Source of the DNA: Saururus chinensis
Taxonomy: Eukaryota; Streptophyta; Magnoliopsida; Piperales; Saururaceae
Direction of reading: 5' to 3'
NCBI GenBank assembly: GCA_035235625.1
Contig: CP141140.1
Coordinates: 46,061,351 to 46,125,350, forward strand
Length of the DNA stretch: 64,000 bases
The stretch's first letter is position 1, and every line of letters starts with the position of its first letter. The notes beneath the pieces were generated by a model, which did no database searches, had not been told where the DNA came from, and saw only the letters and a program-made list of their open reading frames with translations. Positions 23,991 to 36,248 of this stretch are shown piece after piece. The position numbers and the translations under genes are program-made.

Positions 23991-26730
23991 CACTACAACA
24001 AAAAGTACTATTAGCGATGCAAAACAAAGAGTTGTTAATAGTTACTATTTGTGATACATTTAAAAGCACAACAAAAAATCTAACTATTAGCAATGTTTTT
24101 TATAAATTGTCTCAAATACTGGTACCATTAGTGGTGCTTATATAAAAATGTCTCTAATAGTTGTAATATTAATGGCAATTTTTATAAAGTGTCACTAATA
24201 GTTATAAGTTTTAAATAAAAAATAAAAAAAATTAGAACTATTTCTAATGCTTTCATAAAAGCGTCACAAATAGTATTAATACTAGCGATGTTTTTTTAAA
24301 TGTTCTAATAGTTGTACAATTAACGACGTTCACCAAAAAGCGTCGCAAATAAAATAAATGTAATTTTTTTTTAAAATTAAGCTTATTAGTGACGCTTTGT
24401 TAAAAGCAATGCTAGTAATATCACTATTAGCAACAATTTTATACTAGCATAGCTAATAGTACCACAATTAGTAACACATTTAAAAAAATGTCGCTAGTAT
24501 TAATACTATTAGCGACACTTTTATAAAAGCGTTACAAATAATACCACTATAAGCGACGCTTTTCAAAAAGCATCGCTAATAGCTTTATTAAGTTATTTTA
24601 TTTAATATTTATGATTTAAATATATAATATATAAGAAATAAATATTAAAAAATTTAAAAATAAACTTCTCAAATATAATATATTTTATTTAATATTATTA
24701 TTTTATATAATAAATAGATAATAAAAATTATATAAAATTCCCCTAATTAATTTATCTCCATACCTCCTCAGAACTAGTGCTCACGTTCACGTGCGTAAGT
24801 GTGTGAGAAAGAGAAAGTGGAGAAAGAGAAAGAGTAGAGTGAAAAGAGAAGAGAAAAAGACGAGGGGAGAGTATTGAAAAGAGAGAAAGAGAGTGAAATG
24901 AGCGATCTACAAAAGAGAGAGTGGAGAGAGAATGAGAGTAGATAGAGAGATACGACAGGAGATAGAGTGAGATGAGAGTGAGAGAGAGAAATAGGGTAGA
25001 GAGAGGAGAGAGAAGAAGAGAGAGAGGAGAGAGAGATCAAAGAGAGAATAACAGAGAAAGAGAAAGAGGGAGGGAGAGAGAGAGAAGAGAGAGAAAGAAA
25101 GAAGAGAGAGGAGAGGGGGAAGAAATTCATTTATATTTTTTGGGATTTTTTTTTATATTATGATATTTTAAAAATAAAAAGTTTAAAGTAAAATATATTA
25201 ATGTTCGTAAATTATGTTGCTTGAATATTTTATTTAAATCTACTTATTGATTTTAAAATATAGTTTATAATAAAAGAGTGAGAGTGAAGTGAGAGGGTAG
25301 AGAGAGAAAAGAAGAAGAGAGTGCATAGAGAGAGAGGAGAGGAGAGAGAAGAGAGAGGAGAGAGCGGGTTGAGGGAGAGTGAAGAGGAGAGAGAGAAGGG
25401 GAAATTTGAATTGAATTTTTTGGAATTTTTTATTATATTATTACATTTTAAAAACTAAAAAAATTAAAATAAAATATATTATTGATGCTTATTACATTGC
25501 GTTACTACTACCTTTAGTATTTGCAATGCATATGCATATCCGTGGCTACTACTTATGATACTAGTGACACAATTTTACAAGCTTCGCTAATATATTTTAT
25601 TTAAATTTTTTATTGATTTTAAAATATAACATAATAAAAGAGAGAGAGAGTGAAGAGAGAGAAGAGAAGAAGAGAGAGGAGAGGAGAGAGAGAAGAGAGA
25701 GGGTAGAGAGAGAATGAAGAGGATAGAGAGAAGAGAGATGAAGAGAAATAGTGAAGAGAGAGAGAGGGAAGAGGAGCTAGAGAGAGAAGAGAGAGGAGAG
25801 AGGAGAGAGAAGGTAGAGAGAGTGTGAAGAGGAGAAAAGAGAGAAAGAGGAGAGAGAGTGTGAAGAGAAAGAGGGGGATAAATAAATTCTTATTTTTTAA
25901 GATTTTTATTATTTTATTATATTTTAAAAATAAAAAGAAATTAAAATAAAATATATTAGTGAGACTTATTAAATTGCATCGTTACTACCCTAAGCAGTGT
26001 GACACATATGCGTATGCATCGCTACTAACTAAGATACTAACAACGTAAGTTCACAAACATTGCTAATATATTTTATCTAATTTTATTTATTAATTTTAAA
26101 ATATAATTTATAATAAAAGAGAGAGTGTAGAGAAAGGGTAGAGAGAGAAGAGAAAGAGAGAGGAGAGAGAGTACATAGAGAGAGAGGAGAGGAGAGAGAA
26201 GAGAGAGGAAAGGAAGGGCAGAGAGAGAGTGAAGAGAGAAGATAAGAAGAGAGAGGAGAGGAAAGAGAGGGTAGAGAGAGTGTGTAGAGAGAGAATAGAG
26301 AAGAGAAGAAAAGAGAGGAGGGAGTGTGCATAGAGAGAGAGGAGAGAGAGGGTAGAGAGAGCGAAGAGAGAGGGGAGAGAGATAAGAGAGGAAGAGAGAG
26401 GGGAGAGAGAGAGTGCATAGAGAGAGAGGGTAGAGAGAGAGGAGAAAGAGAGAGAGGCTAGAGAGAGAGTGAAGAGAGAGAGGAAGTGTAGAGAGAGGAG
26501 AGAGAGTGTGTAAAAAGATAGAGGAGAGAGATGGAAGAGGAAAATTTTAAAAAATAATAATAAGCCTATTAGTGACACTCTTTAGTGAGCATCACTAGCT
26601 AATACTAACACCTATTAAAAAAAATTACACTGTCTACGACACTTATGTTTCAGCATCGCCACTACATAAACTATTTGTAACATTCTTCGCTGAGCGTTGC
26701 AAATAGTGTAATTTTTTTTAATAAATGTAA
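23991..26730. mobile_element. CACTA-like element Y2, copy B
   Basis: It starts CACTACAACAAAAAG and has the same module order as Y1 (GA tracts about 24795-25125, 25275-25405, 25640-25875, 26118-26540). It continues with gtgacactc/gcatcactagctaata and gcgttgcaaatag motifs to about 26712. A clean right terminus is not visible. Confidence 0.6.
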
Positions 26731-28709
26731 GTATTTGCATAATGTTAAGCAATGAGGGATGTGAAAACACTAGGTCTCAATACTACGATAATGTTATAAA
26801 TAGCAATAAACTTATGCACGGATGGTGGTAACAAAAAAAAAAATTTTGTGGGCTACCCCGGTCTTCAAACATATATAGCTAAAGAGTGGTGGCACAGTGG
26901 GTGGGTTGGGCACGATCCCTAGCAGTGGCATACTTGAGAAAAATCAAATCTTTTCAATAATCTCTACACATGTAATAAGAATTTATAGATTCATAAGTAA
27001 CAAACACATACATGAGGCAATCAATCAATTGAAATTGAGACAAGGGATGATTCACAATAACCTTTGGTGCTGATATGCCTTGGGATGCCAATTCCCTTCA
27101 TGCAATTCTATATAAACAAGAGAGAAATACTATCTATTTATACATAGCTCAAAATCCATAGTAATGGAGTATAGATCTCCTAATGTAGTGCCCTAAGCCC
27201 TTCTCTTAAATCATCTTGTGGATCTAGACATTAGCAAAAATCCCAAGGCAATCTCCTCACGAAGAAAGACGATGAAGGAGAGGAGAGATGGGACTGCCAA
27301 CCACTGTTACTTCTTCCTTTTGTCAACATGCCAAGAGAGAGGGAGGGAGAAAAGGGGCAATGTGATGGGAGAGATGGGGAGAGAAGGGGGAAGTACTTAG
27401 GGCTTCCCCTTCTTTCTTATTCTTTTTATACTCTTTTTATCCAGATTGACTAGAGGATATAATACAATGGGAGTGGACTCTGTCTGTTTAAGCCTATGGA
27501 AGCCCTAGCCCTTATACGTGACCATGCTCGTGATAAGGTTGACCCCTTGCTAACCAGATGTCCAACTATAGACACGTATCTTAAGATTGGGCCTCACAAA
27601 GTGAATATGTACACCCTAGTCACATATATGCATGTGCATTGGATGTAAGTCCCATGAGAATATGTATCATGATGGTTCCTGTAGGGTTGGCACAACCACC
27701 CTCACTATACTTTGACCCTTTGGCCCATACTGACTCACTTGAACTGCAAAGAAGGGTGGACCAAATGGGCCCGAGCCCATACAATGGTCTAACAATAATA
27801 TAGTACATTCCTTACAAGGATATATAGTTTGCAGGTAAGGACAAATGTTAAGACTAAAAGAGCTAGCATGGCCGATCAATAACGAGTACGTTTGTACATT
27901 TATGTAAAAATTGAACATTTATATCATTGTTTAATGTAATGCATATTTAAAATACAAATTTGGGAATAAGAAACATGATTCCCAAAGGGATATGAGAAGG
28001 AAAATGTTCTTTGCAGTTAAAACTTACATTAAATAAAGGGTTCCCATGGAATTGTTTTTCTTAAAAGGTCTTCACAGTAGAACAGAAGAATGATTGATCA
28101 GATAAGGATAATGAGAACTAAATTAAGTGCCATAATGCACAAGAAACTGATGCAGCATCCAAGTTAGAACAAACCTGTCTTCATGTGAGGCAGCCACGTA
28201 AAGGAGCATACCATAGTAAGACATGAAGCACGTTTTAAACAAAGAGGCTGATTACATTATTTGATGCATTTTTGGAAGCAATTCATACTAGCAAGAATGG
28301 AGGCGCATAATGCATAAAAAATTAAAAGAAATTAGAGATAAAATCCGCATAGAAGAATGGTCTTCCTTGTATGCTATAATTACAATCCATGCATCCAATA
28401 TCATAATGATAAAAAATTACAAAAACAATTTATCAAGAAGTGTGTTGTATGAATGGACCCCCAAAAAATTCAAGAAATTATACTCTTGTGGGATATCATT
28501 TCATAAAGAATTTTTCTATGATACCAATAATATACGAATCTAAGTTTGGAAGTGTATGATATACCCTTGTAAAATTAAAAACAACATAAAAAACATTGCC
28601 CATGTCATATAAACTGCGAGTATTAGGTTAATACATGACAACTAAGAGAATCTCATTGAAGTAGGATGTCAAAGTAGATGCTTTTAAAAAAATACTCTCA
28701 AATCACATG
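26731..28709. other. Intergenic DNA, no gene seen
   Basis: 26731-27290 is present only in segment B. 27291-28709 matches 6237-7656. No ORF keeps its frame between copies. Confidence 0.55.
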
Positions 28710-28757
28710 CTCCCTCCATCCTACATTAATACCTCCATTAATGTGAGATGGAGGGAG
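28710..28757. mobile_element. Stowaway-like foldback, copy B (best preserved)
   Basis: CTCCCTCCATCC at one end and GGATGGAGGGAG-like (gagatggagggag) at the other. The arms pair at 19 of 21 positions around a 6-base loop. Confidence 0.6.
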
Positions 28758-30515
28758 TATCAATTTAATATATAAAGGGGCTTTCTAAGAATATGAAGGT
28801 ATTATTATAAATTTTTTTGTAAAAATCTATAGACACTCTTTGCGCCTTCTAAATAGTATGATATAGGAAAGTGTAATAATTACATATATCATAGAAATAT
28901 AGGGAGCTGTCATCTTTAAATTTGGGAAATGTTCTCATATCTCCTGTGTTACCTGCAGTGACCCTGGAGCCGTAGATATAAATACTAAAAAACATCACTA
29001 TTGACCTCTAGTTTATCAATTCAATGGGGGAGATGCCAAATTAAGTCCTCCTAACAGTGCTGTCAGAAGGCTTTTCAAAAAAAAAGAGCCTCTCATATTT
29101 AAGTTCAAAATTTACAGTTAGATTATGATTTTATGTGAAATCGGTTTCATATAGAAAAGCTAAACCCTTTTTGGGCACCATTTCATTCCACATGGTATCC
29201 ACGTACATGGACCTCGTAAGACCTTAGTCAATTCTTTCAGTTCGATCATTTCACGTGGAGGAAATGAAAATTTCCAAAGACATGAGACAATCTCTAGTAA
29301 GATTGCCGAATATGGCAGCTTAATGTAGCTGAAAAGGCAAAAAATTGTGGTCCTCATATCTAGAACTCCTCGAATGGAAAAAAAATCGTAAAATAGTGAC
29401 GTAATGAAAGCTGGAAATTGGCAAATCAACATCAACTGATCTGAACAGATCGTTGTTTCGACAGCCGAAATTGACGACTTAAGTCCGTGGTCGTGACAAG
29501 TGACCCTTGTTAATCACCAAGATTCCACTCCGACTCACCGAGTTATACGCATCAGATTACCAATTAGCGAAGGAAGGGAGCCACCGCCCCTCCCTGGCGT
29601 TTGAGCAGGCGGCAGATGGGCTGGGACAGGAGGCAGTGCAGTAATCTTCAGAGGCAGCGGGGAGGGAGGGGAAAAAAGACAGAGGTATAAATGTCAAGAA
29701 TATTTTCATCTTTCTGAAAAATTATAAAATATTTATATCTATACTATTATTAAAGTAAAAAATAGTAAATATTTTTGTTGTATTAGTTCTAAATTCCCCT
29801 AATACACTTAAATTATTATTTATGGGCTCTGATTTATGAACCTGGTAAAATTTCTAAACTTGAAGCTGAACTTTGAACTTGCATTTTCACCAGTAAGGTT
29901 TGAAACCTAAAGCGTATGCCTTCCATACATGAATTACAAAGTGAGTATGCTGATAACTTTGTCCGTTCTATCTAATTCATCAACCACTTATATGTTTGTG
30001 TTTAGTCAAATACATATATATATAATGTAAATTAGGAGAAAACAAACATGATTCGTAATAGCAAATGGGAAGGGGAAGTTTAATTTGTAGGTAAAAGTTA
30101 AGGGCTTGTTTGGAAGCTATTTATGACGGAAAAGAAATGGCATCCGTGAAGCGTTTTTCTTTTAGGAAAGTAACTGATAAGATACCTTTCTTGTATAACC
30201 CTCCTCCTTATTAGGAGGTTGCACTTTCTTGTATACCTTTCTGTTTTAAAAAAATTTCTTACCGCCTTTTTGTAGGGGGTAAAGTTTCTACCGTCTCTAA
30301 TTGGAAAGACTCATCCATATAAGCCCGACATATAATGCACAAGAAACTGATACAGCATCTTAGATAGAATAAACCCCACTTCATTTGAAACAGCTTGAGT
30401 AAAGGAGACTACTACATAAGTGGCATAGTAGCCATGCAAGACGCTTCAAGCAGAGTGGATTACAATTATATTATCTGAAGAAGGTTGCAAAGCAACTAAC
30501 TAGTTGCATGCACGA
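28758..30515. other. 3' flank of glycine-rich gene B, no gene seen
   Basis: Colinear with 7705-9450. No conserved ORF. Confidence 0.55.
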
Positions 30516-30521
30516 TTTATT
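30516..30521 (-). promoter_or_regulatory. Poly(A) signal AATAAA of glycine-rich gene B
   Basis: AATAAA on the minus strand, 65 nt past the stop, conserved with gene A. Confidence 0.55.
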
Positions 30522-30585
30522 TTTACGTAGGAAGCATAAGCTGCGCTGCATTAGATACATAACTGGCCATCGCTAGCTGCGGTGC

Positions 30586-31157
30586 CTAGTTTTGAGGCTT
30601 GTTTTCTGCAGCTACTAGAGCAGCCTCCTCTGCAGCGGTGCAGCACCTGCAGCGACCATAGTAGTAGCCACAGCACCGGCAACCACCACCCCTTCCATAA
30701 CCGCCGCCATATCCCCCCCCATATCCACCACGGCCCCCGCCATATCCACCGCCATAGCCACCACCACGGCCCCCGCCATATCCACCACCACCGCCCCGTC
30801 CATATCCTCCACCATAGCCGCCACCACCTCCGTATCCTCCTCCATAACCGCCACCTCCACCGTAACTGTCTTGGTGGTCCTCCACTTCTGATGTTTCACC
30901 TACAACCAGCAAATACTTCTTAATAAATAATTGTCTATTATAAGATTTTTGCTAAGAAGATAAAAATAGCTGGGATTAAATATGCACTCATTGTTATAGG
31001 ACTAAATTGTTAATTAGATGAAAAACTTTGTATTATTTCTTTCACCTTGAAGCTCTTTCCCAGAAGTTTCAACAAGGTCTCTTGCTGCTACTTCAGATGA
31101 AATAGCAAGGATAACAGCCAGGAGAAGACCCAAAACGAGGACATTCTTCAAAGCCAT
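30586..31157 (-). CDS. Class II glycine-rich secreted protein B (2 exons)
   Basis: Exon 1 is 31157-31046 and exon 2 is 30899-30586, with a 146-bp GT-AG intron in the same phase as gene A; together they encode 141 residues. The signal peptide (1-25, ending SEVAA) differs from A at two positions, and Val replaces Ala in RDLVET. The Gly/Tyr/Arg domain (51-110) is ten residues longer than in A, with an extra GGGRGGG-type unit. The two CRCC blocks (111-114, 121-124) and the KPQN tail are identical to A. The reading frame, splice sites, TATA box and poly(A) signal are all kept despite divergence in the flanks, which suggests selection. A cell-wall role is inferred from the class II family. The plus-strand ORF over the same bases (30582-30923) is a shadow. 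Confidence 0.92.
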
Positions 31158-31225
31158 ATTTTCTCCCAATGAAGACTAGGAGTATGTAAGGGGAAGGATG
31201 AGGGAATTGCGAGACCCAGTGGACG

Positions 31226-31235
31226 TATTTATAGA
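31226..31235 (-). promoter_or_regulatory. TATA box of glycine-rich gene B
   Basis: TCTATAAATA on the minus strand, 69 nt before the ATG, in the same setting as gene A. Confidence 0.7.
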
Positions 31236-31383
31236 TGCATTGAGGGCAGCTAAAGGGATAAGCAGTGTTGCAATTCTAAAAAAAGATGCGCAAGATAAGG
31301 ATGATTAGGTGTACAATGACCCACTACAATGGCAATTATCATTCAAGTGTCAACCAGTCCAAAAAGAAGGAGGCAAGTAAGTA

Positions 31384-31713
31384 TCAAGAAGTAATTGCAG
31401 TCATCAAATGAAGGGACCATCTGTCATGTCGGCTCTCTTGATAAGTCCAAAAATTGCAGTCATCGTGGTCGGAGTAAATCCACTTAACCCATAGTGATTG
31501 CTTATTAAATAAGTTCTTCCAACATTGTTTAGCAAGGCCGATACAACACCTCCGAGGGATGCTACGTAAGGTAAGACTTCGCTCTTGCTCAGGAAAACAC
31601 ACTAAATCCTTGCGAAACTTGCTGTTGGCATTAGAGTCTGATGAGAGGAATTTAGCCATGATAGATTCAAGAATTCTTGTAATATTGATAAGCAAGAGAA
31701 AGTGAAGGGTCAA
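31384..31713 (-). pseudogene. LINE-like reverse transcriptase C-terminal remnant, copy B
   Basis: A 109-codon open frame, with a likely ATG at 31659 inside it. The stretch CIGLAKQCWKNLFNKQSLWV, then KWIYS and NFWTYQ, resembles the region after the reverse transcriptase fingers in plant LINE polyproteins (typically K..W.L..N..SLWVKW.HS.....FW). Catalytic motifs are absent, and the frame is broken in segments A and C. It is therefore most likely an old LINE tail rather than a host gene. The match is from memory of the family pattern. Confidence 0.4.
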
Positions 31714-31997
31714 AAGTAGATATTCACACTAGAGTAGTGGTGGTAACTGCAGGACCTCCTCAGCCTAGGTCGGGCCCATTGGATGAGGGCAGTGCCGGGC
31801 CTGAGCGGGTCATGGTCGAGGCCCATATGAAAGGCCGGGTAGGCCCAACCCCTTCCATGAGCGAAGAGGCCCAGCACAGCCGACAGGCTCGCCCGCAGTC
31901 GTGTCTGAATTTAAAAACAATTATATTGATATATATCTTGTAATAATTTTTTAAATCTTTAAAATGTGAAATTTGTATTACTATAATACGAGAACAT

Positions 31998-32671
31998 CAC
32001 TAAAAAAAAGTTTGTAATGCCGGCTATTGACTATATTAGCTATCGCTAATAACAACAGCCATGGGCTACAAGGGAGTTGCAGTTAATCCCGTCGTGATAT
32101 GTTCAACGACTGCCATTTTAACTTTTTACAACAGTTATGCACGTCATGACAAATCTCAAACATCGTTTTCTTTGCATTAATATCGACGACGGCTTTACAC
32201 ACATTTAACTATAGCTATACTATTGCAGAAATGAAACTTTGATGAAGGTCATATTGTTGCTTAAATTATTTTTTTAAAAGTTGGTACGTTATAAAATTTA
32301 TTTAAACCTAATAAAAAGAATGCATATGTAAAAATAAATTATTCTTCTTAAACTTCTATATATATGTAACTAACAATATGTACAACATCCAGTTGACCAA
32401 ATTTCTCTAATTGTAGTTGACAAAAAATACCACAAAGAAAGAAAAAACAAAAGCAGATACAATGATCCCAATTAATCTATCTGGAGCCTTCATTTCCAAC
32501 ACCATCCACTTCCATATGTTCCTAAATTAATATTCTTGACTTGTCTTTCTTTTTCAAATTTAATAAACCAATGTGAAATAGAAAGAGAGGCAGAAAGAGT
32601 GAAACATATAGCTTGTACGTGAAATTTAGATTTAATACTCTAGATGATTAACCCTTCCAGATTCCTGTCTT
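31998..32671. repeat. CACTA-like left end plus old intergenic DNA, copy B
   Basis: Homologous to 11633-12290. No coding sequence. Confidence 0.35.
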
Positions 32672-32932
32672 CACTATAGCAAAAAGGACTATTTTCCATC
32701 CTTTTATTAGCATCGTTAATAACTACTTTTTTCAATACTGGAAAAGTGCCACAAAAAAACTATTATTTGCGTGCTTAATACAAAGCGTCGCAAATAAAAT
32801 AAATTTTTTATATAAATTATGTACTATTTGCGACGTATGCAATAGTGTTTGCGATGCCTTTAAATAAGTGTTGTGAATAGTAATTATTTTTAAGACAATA
32901 TTTGAGATGCTTTCAAAAAATAGTTAAAAATA

Positions 32933-33006
<74 letters not shown>

Positions 33007-33605
33007 AAGTGTATTTCTTTACTTTTTTACGATACTTATGTTTCAACATTGTAATTACTATACATATTTACAATGCTTATTATATATTATTTAAATATAT
33101 AATAAATAAAATATTTTAAAAAAAATTTCCCTACTATCTCCCATCTTCTCCTCCCGCTCAAGTCCAGTGGCCCTCCTACTCCCCATATTTTGGTACGTGT
33201 TGAATTTCTTCTATTTGTGCATATTCTTTAACGTAGCTCATGTTTCTCTTTTACTTAAATGTCAAAGGTCAACTAAGAGCTATGTTAGTGAGAAAATTCG
33301 ACAACCCATAGAGCTAGGGCTCACTATGACACATGTGAGAGAATAGAGATAGAAGAGAGAAAGAGAAGAGAGAGAGGGGAGATAGAGAGAGAAGGGAGAG
33401 GGTAGAGTGAGATATATAGAGAGAGATGAAAGGGAAAAGACAAAAAGAGGGGGAGAGTGATAGAGAAAGAGAAGAAAGAGAAAGAGAAGAGGGAGAGAGG
33501 GGACGGAGAGTGAGAAGAGAGATCTAGAGATAGAAACAGAAGTGGGAGAGAAGAGAGAGAGGGAGAAGAGAAGAGAATGCGAGAGAGGAGAGAAAGAGAT
33601 CTAGA
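32672..33605. mobile_element. CACTA-like element type 2, copy B
   Basis: It starts CACTATAGCAAAAAGG, matches 12291 onward and is truncated at 33605 within its GA tract. Confidence 0.55.
32934..33005. repeat. (TA)n microsatellite, about 36 units
   Basis: An uninterrupted TA run of 72 bp. The same place in segment A (near 12570) has only short TA runs. Confidence 0.97.
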
Positions 33606-34307
33606 AACGACCCAGAAAGTGTATAAATAAGATATGGAGGAAACGAGAAGGAAGATAAGGTTTTTTCGATTTTAGAGAAGTCGGTTTAAGAAAATAACCC
33701 TTCCACTGTGAAGAACACCCTTTATTTAGTAGGAAACGGTTTTTGAACGGGTTAAAACGGATGTAGTATGGCTTAGAAGTAGAGAAAACAAGGAAAATAT
33801 GATAAATTGGGGGTGAAAATCAAATTTCACCCCCTCCCCCTATTTATTGGCGGCGCCGTAAAAAATGGTGGAACGAACGCGCGTTAGGGCATTCGTCACG
33901 TGCCACAAGCGCACAACCGCGCATGCATGTTTTTATTTTTTATTTTTATTTTTTACTTTAAGCTTACAACCTTCGTATCTTTTTATCCCAATCTCCGTTT
34001 TGCGTGTTCTTGGTACCGTTGGACTCGTATTAACGAGCCCTATGAAACCAAATCACTTATGAATGTGTTTGTCCATACTTTACAAGTAGGTCCCACTCAT
34101 AAGTTACACTTTTAGAGGTCGTATCTTTCACTCTTGACCTCTGTTTCATATGTTTTTCGACTCATTACACTCGTTTCTTCGAGCTCTACCATAATCTTAT
34201 AAAATATTACCACATAAAAATCTTTAACTAATAAAAAATTATTAAAAGCTCCAAAATCATCTTTGTTAAAGACTAAAAATTTTACCATGAAATTCAGAGT
34301 CATTACA
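33606..34307 (-). repeat. LTR family Z fragment
   Basis: It shares phrases with 36249-39051 (atcccaatctccg..., ttggactcgtattaacgagccc) and ends gagtcattaca at 34307. Its left end is lost at the segment B boundary. The ORFs at 33865-34115 are not conserved. Confidence 0.6.
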
Positions 34308-34449
34308 CATGCAATGCACGGTGTTTGCACAGCAGTGGCATGCACTCCACGAGTAGCGTGAAAGTGCGAGCATCACGCACGCTTCTTCAAAGTTCAAATA
34401 TTAAACATAAACCCTCACATTAAATGTTATTTGATAATGGGGTGTTACA
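34308..34449 (-). repeat. LTR family L end, copy L1
   Basis: The right end of an L LTR, ending ggggtgttaca. It is followed directly by internal region I1. Confidence 0.65.
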
Positions 34450-34863
34450 ATTTTTCCCTTTGAAAGGAATTGTGTCACAGTAATTCACCCAAAATAGAGC
34501 TTCGAAATCATAGCTCTACATTAGATAAATCACTATTAGGTGACAATTCTTAAAGAGTGTCCGTTATGATGCATCTTAGTTGTCACTAGTACTTGTGTTT
34601 CATGACATTACACAAGCAATCCAAACAATACACTAGCAAACTAACCTTCTAGCTATCCACTAACGCCTCATGTCCCATCCTACAAATATTTCATTGTTTA
34701 ACCTTGGCAGTTCGACTTCCCTTCAAGACATGTTTACCAAGTACCATTTAAATAATTTTTTTGAAGTACTGAACATTTGAAAACGAAAATTGTATTTAAT
34801 TGGCACATTAAATTGTGTTGGATCATTACACTCTCATAGACAAATCCTTGCTTTGATACTATT
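34450..34863 (-). mobile_element. Family L internal region I1 (414 bp, non-coding)
   Basis: Next to L1 it carries the polypurine tract (minus strand AAGGGAAAAAT). Next to L2 it carries a primer-binding site (34850-34861, minus strand TAGTATCAAAGC against consensus TGGTATCAGAGC). Nothing is encoded, so the family must be non-autonomous. Confidence 0.75.
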
Positions 34864-36248
34864 TGTAACACTTCAGGTCTGCAGGTGCCTCAAATGCAAG
34901 GGTGAAACCCTACCTAGGTGTTAGAAATATCGTAATAAAATTCTTTTTCAAAACACCAGGATCATTATTTATCAACAAGAGTTATAACAATCGTCTAGCC
35001 CCGGTTTACAAAAGATAAAAATGATTATTTATAATTGTTTTTAGATCAGGCCAACATTTTCATGGTGTTGGTTCCGTATGTACTTATTGTCTAGCATATG
35101 CAATGTTATTCAAATAAGATAGGATCCATATGTAGTTCTGCCTTGAAACTAAGGTCATTTAACAAGCACAACATCATCATACATGCAATATTTAAGTATT
35201 TTCACTAAAGATGCATTTATATAACAAAAATGGCATATAAAAGTAACTCCTAATAAATTAGATAAATCATTCATTTACAGAATCTGATAAATCATTCAAA
35301 GAATCAAATAAATAATTTATTCATAGAATTTGATAGATCAGATAGATTGATCATACACAGAATCCGATAAATCAATCACATAATCAGATATATAATTCAT
35401 TTACAAAATGCAGCTGATATTGAAGCGACATACGGGCAACATGATCAAAATGAAAGGGATTATTCAATTACAGAATCCGATGAATTATTCAAAAAATTGC
35501 ATAAATCATTTATTCACATAATTCGATAGATCGGATAAATTGATTGTACATAAAATCTAATAAATCATTCACAAAATCATATATATAACTCATTTATGGA
35601 ATATCTCTTGTATCAAAGCAACATATGCCCGTGCTCGCGGGGCAATGGAATCAAAATGAAAGGGATCATTCACTTACATAATCCGATGAATAATTCACAT
35701 TATTAGATAAATCAATCATTTATAGAATTCGGTGGATAGAATATCTCCTTTCTCTAGGACATTATCTCCTCATGGGCTTCAAGGTGGCGGACAAAGTCTC
35801 CCTTTTCTTGGGATAGATTTTAAGAGGTGATGGACATAGCCTCCCCTTTTCCCAAGATGTTCCCCTCTCTAGGATGGTTATCTCACAAATATGGCCTTCC
35901 CATGGCATAGAGCACCATCAATTTACCTAAGTGCACTTTTTGAATGTTTCAAATGGGTTTTAACATTTCGCAAAATGGGCAAACGAAGGTTTAGAGATAG
36001 GTAATGGGGTAAGAGAGGATCAGAGGTGGGTGTAGGAGTGTGTATCTCACAAAACAAACCATTTCATGGCATAAGGACCCTTAAGTTACCAGGTTCGCTT
36101 GTCAAATGGGCTAAACTGACTAGCATCAGTTTTTTTTAATTCCTTTGTTTTAAATTCATAATTGATTTCCAAATTTCTAATGACCATAACTCTCTAACCC
36201 GAACTTGGATTCACACATTTTTAGTACCGTTGGATTGGTATCAACAAG

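Larger units (their letters stand above)
23241..33605. repeat. Segmental duplication, copy B (about 10.4 kb)
   Basis: Partner of 3011-13205, same orientation. Relative to A it retains about 0.8 kb after the GA tract (26480-27290). It lacks about 0.5 kb upstream of the glycine-rich gene, lacks the foldback, and has a long TA microsatellite. Confidence 0.9.

Noticed and set aside
30582..30923. His/Pro-rich plus ORF of 113 codons
   Set aside because: It is the antisense shadow of the Gly-rich exon of gene B.
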